Shown in pieces: positions 6,283 to 7,079 of a stretch of DNA of 7,079 bases (its first letter is position 1; each line of letters begins with the position of its first letter). Under the pieces are notes generated by a model, which saw only the letters and a program-made list of their open reading frames with translations, was not told the origin of the DNA and searched no databases. The stretch comes from Candidatus Cloacimonas sp. SDB (GTDB lineage Bacteria; Cloacimonadota; Cloacimonadia; Cloacimonadales; TCS61). Where the stretch lies: contig LKUH01000210.1 of the NCBI GenBank assembly GCA_001412425.1, forward strand, positions 1-7,079, given 5' to 3'. The position numbers were made by a program, and so were the translations under genes.

Positions 6283-6492
6283 ATGCAGGTTTTTAATGAA
6301 CAAAGATGCTACACACCTCTGAGAGTTTCTGAAATACTCTCGGTTGATATCAGTACAGTCTACAGGCTGATCAGAGACATTAATGATCCGCTTCCGGCAT
6401 TCCGGCTTAAGAACAACGGACAACTGCGAGTGCATGGCAAGGATCTGAATACATACTTTGAGGATCACAAGGTGGATCCCTTAAACGAATAG
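6283..6492 (+). CDS. Excisionase/MerR-type small HTH protein
   Basis: This 69-residue protein fits the HTH_17 (excisionase-type) fold: YTPLRVSEILSVDISTVYRLI (residues 10-30) is the helix-turn-helix, followed by a wing-like stretch PAFRLKNNGQLRV (38-50) and a last helix beginning GKDLNTYFE. Proteins of this kind bend or bind DNA as excision or transcription factors. In a transposable phage it need not be an excisionase and could be an early or middle regulator. An AGGAGAAG ribosome site (from 6268) precedes the ATG. It is the first gene after the repeat-bearing gap and is separated from the next gene by 2 bases, so those two are co-translated. Confidence 0.7.
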   Translation: MQVFNEQRCYTPLRVSEILSVDISTVYRLIRDINDPLPAFRLKNNGQLRVHGKDLNTYFEDHKVDPLNE

Positions 6493-6494
6493 AA

Positions 6495-6887
6495 ATGATG
6501 ACCCAGAGACAGGCTGAGTATGCTAAGAAGCTGAGAAGAAATATTGTCATCTTCGCTAAAAATGATCTCCAGATGACAATAGATCAGCTTCATGATCAAA
6601 TGCATAATCTTGGATATGGAACTTCCTTAAGAAAACTCAGCCTGTCTTCCCTTATTAACCTTAATACTACACTGCATGGTAAAACTCCCCACATTTACGA
6701 AATACTCGATGCTCAGGGCAAAAAGATCTGGGCTTTGTATAAACTGTCGGATTGGAGTAAAGAGAAGCTGTACGGCTTCATTGCTCAACATTTTGGTAAA
6801 TCCGGTATCAAATATCTAACCAAGCAGGAAAAAGGTGCTTTGATTAAAGTTTTGGAAAACTATGAACAGCCGAGAATACAAGATTAA
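6495..6887 (+). CDS. GemA-like protein (Mu gp16 / DUF1018 family, tentative)
   Basis: GemA-family proteins are small early proteins of Mu-like phages; in Mu, GemA alters host gene expression and DNA supercoiling. In this 130-residue protein the segment LHDQMHNLGYGTSLRKLSLSSL (32-53) resembles the family's Y..L......SLRDLS..EL core, and the end (KLYGFIAQHFGKSGIKYLTKQEKGALIKVLE, 91-121) resembles the family's closing helices and LT..EA..VIEAL motif. The match is from memory of the family pattern and is partial: the N terminus and the middle (60-88) do not look typical. The start could be the ATG at 6495 or the adjacent one at 6498. No good ribosome site precedes either, which points to coupling with the HTH gene 2 bases upstream. 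Confidence 0.5.
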   Translation: MMTQRQAEYAKKLRRNIVIFAKNDLQMTIDQLHDQMHNLGYGTSLRKLSLSSLINLNTTLHGKTPHIYEILDAQGKKIWALYKLSDWSKEKLYGFIAQHFGKSGIKYLTKQEKGALIKVLENYEQPRIQD

Positions 6888-7079
6888 ACGAGAATCCGCT
6901 AAAAAACTCTATCTCAAAGGTGAAACCGATATAAAGGCTTTAGCTCGTATATACGGTGTTGCCGATAAAACCATCCGCAATTGGAAGAAGAAAGGTGATT
7001 GGGATGCTGAGCTGGATGAGATAGCCAACCTTGAGGAAGAGATTCGGATAGCTGTGAAAAAGGCTTTAATCAAAGCTCT
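6862..7079 (+). CDS. HTH protein resembling phage terminase small subunit N terminus (3' end outside window)
   Basis: A new frame opens at ATG 6862, 26 bases inside the end of the GemA-like gene, and stays open to the window edge (72 full codons). It reads MNSREYKIKRESAKKLYLKG, then a helix-turn-helix (TDIKALARIYGVADKTIRNW), then KKKGDWDAELDE. The pattern of an HTH followed by W-K-x-K-x-x-W-D is typical of small-terminase N termini (PBSX-type and the DUF1804 type of Mu-like phages), which recognise phage DNA for packaging. Other phage HTH regulators share this start, so the assignment is provisional until the rest is seen. Only a weak TTGGA precedes the ATG; overlap suggests translational coupling. 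Confidence 0.6.
   Translation, partial: MNSREYKIKRESAKKLYLKGETDIKALARIYGVADKTIRNWKKKGDWDAELDEIANLEEEIRIAVKKALIKA

Noticed and set aside
1..7079. CRISPR array, tRNA or rRNA genes, and a complete insertion sequence.
   Set aside because: I saw no regularly spaced repeats, no cloverleaf-like segment and no terminal repeats bounding a transposase; the only transposase is of Mu type.

Overview
The window holds the left, early-transcribed part of a Mu-like transposable phage or prophage. Its order matches the left arm of phage Mu: a leftward repressor, a divergent control region, a small Ner/Cro-position HTH gene, a MuA-type DDE transposase, a MuB-type AAA+ ATPase, a DUF3164 gene, and then small early/middle genes including a GemA-like protein. 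The right edge cuts into an HTH gene resembling phage terminase small subunits. The host is a bacterium using standard codons and strong AGGAGG-type ribosome sites. The phage part is moderate in GC (hand counts of single 60-base lines gave about 40-47%). The sequence does not let me name a genus.

Layout. (1) Up to 1160 (+): the 3' part of a very AT-rich gene (sampled lines 20-33% GC) for a PLD-superfamily nuclease-like protein of restriction/defence type, cut at the left edge. (2) 1169-1897 (-): an S24-peptidase phage repressor with an Ala-Gly cleavage site and a Ser/Lys dyad, so probably SOS-inducible. It is convergent with the nuclease gene, and only 8 bases separate their stops. (3) 1898-2065: the switch region, with divergent candidate promoters, a 26-bp dyad over the rightward -10 box and six copies of a TGCRA half-site. 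(4) 2066-6142 (+): a tight operon of ner-like, muA-like and muB-like genes and a winged-helix/DUF3164 gene. (5) 6143-6282: a gap with a perfect 9-bp inverted repeat and no convincing gene. (6) 6283-7079 (+): an excisionase-type HTH gene, a GemA-like gene and the start of a terminase-small-subunit-like gene.

How the parts probably work together: the repressor holds the rightward early promoter shut from the shared operators. DNA damage would trigger its self-cleavage, and the ner-like protein would then shape early transcription. The transposase, with its ATPase partner for target choice, would drive replicative transposition. The AT-rich nuclease is either flanking host DNA or, more interestingly, defence cargo carried at the left end of the element.

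The two points most worth a second look are these. First, a single reading frame joins a tandem winged-helix module to DUF3164, with a near-perfect internal ribosome site exactly at the normal DUF3164 start. Second, a nuclease gene of foreign composition is packed against the immunity gene.
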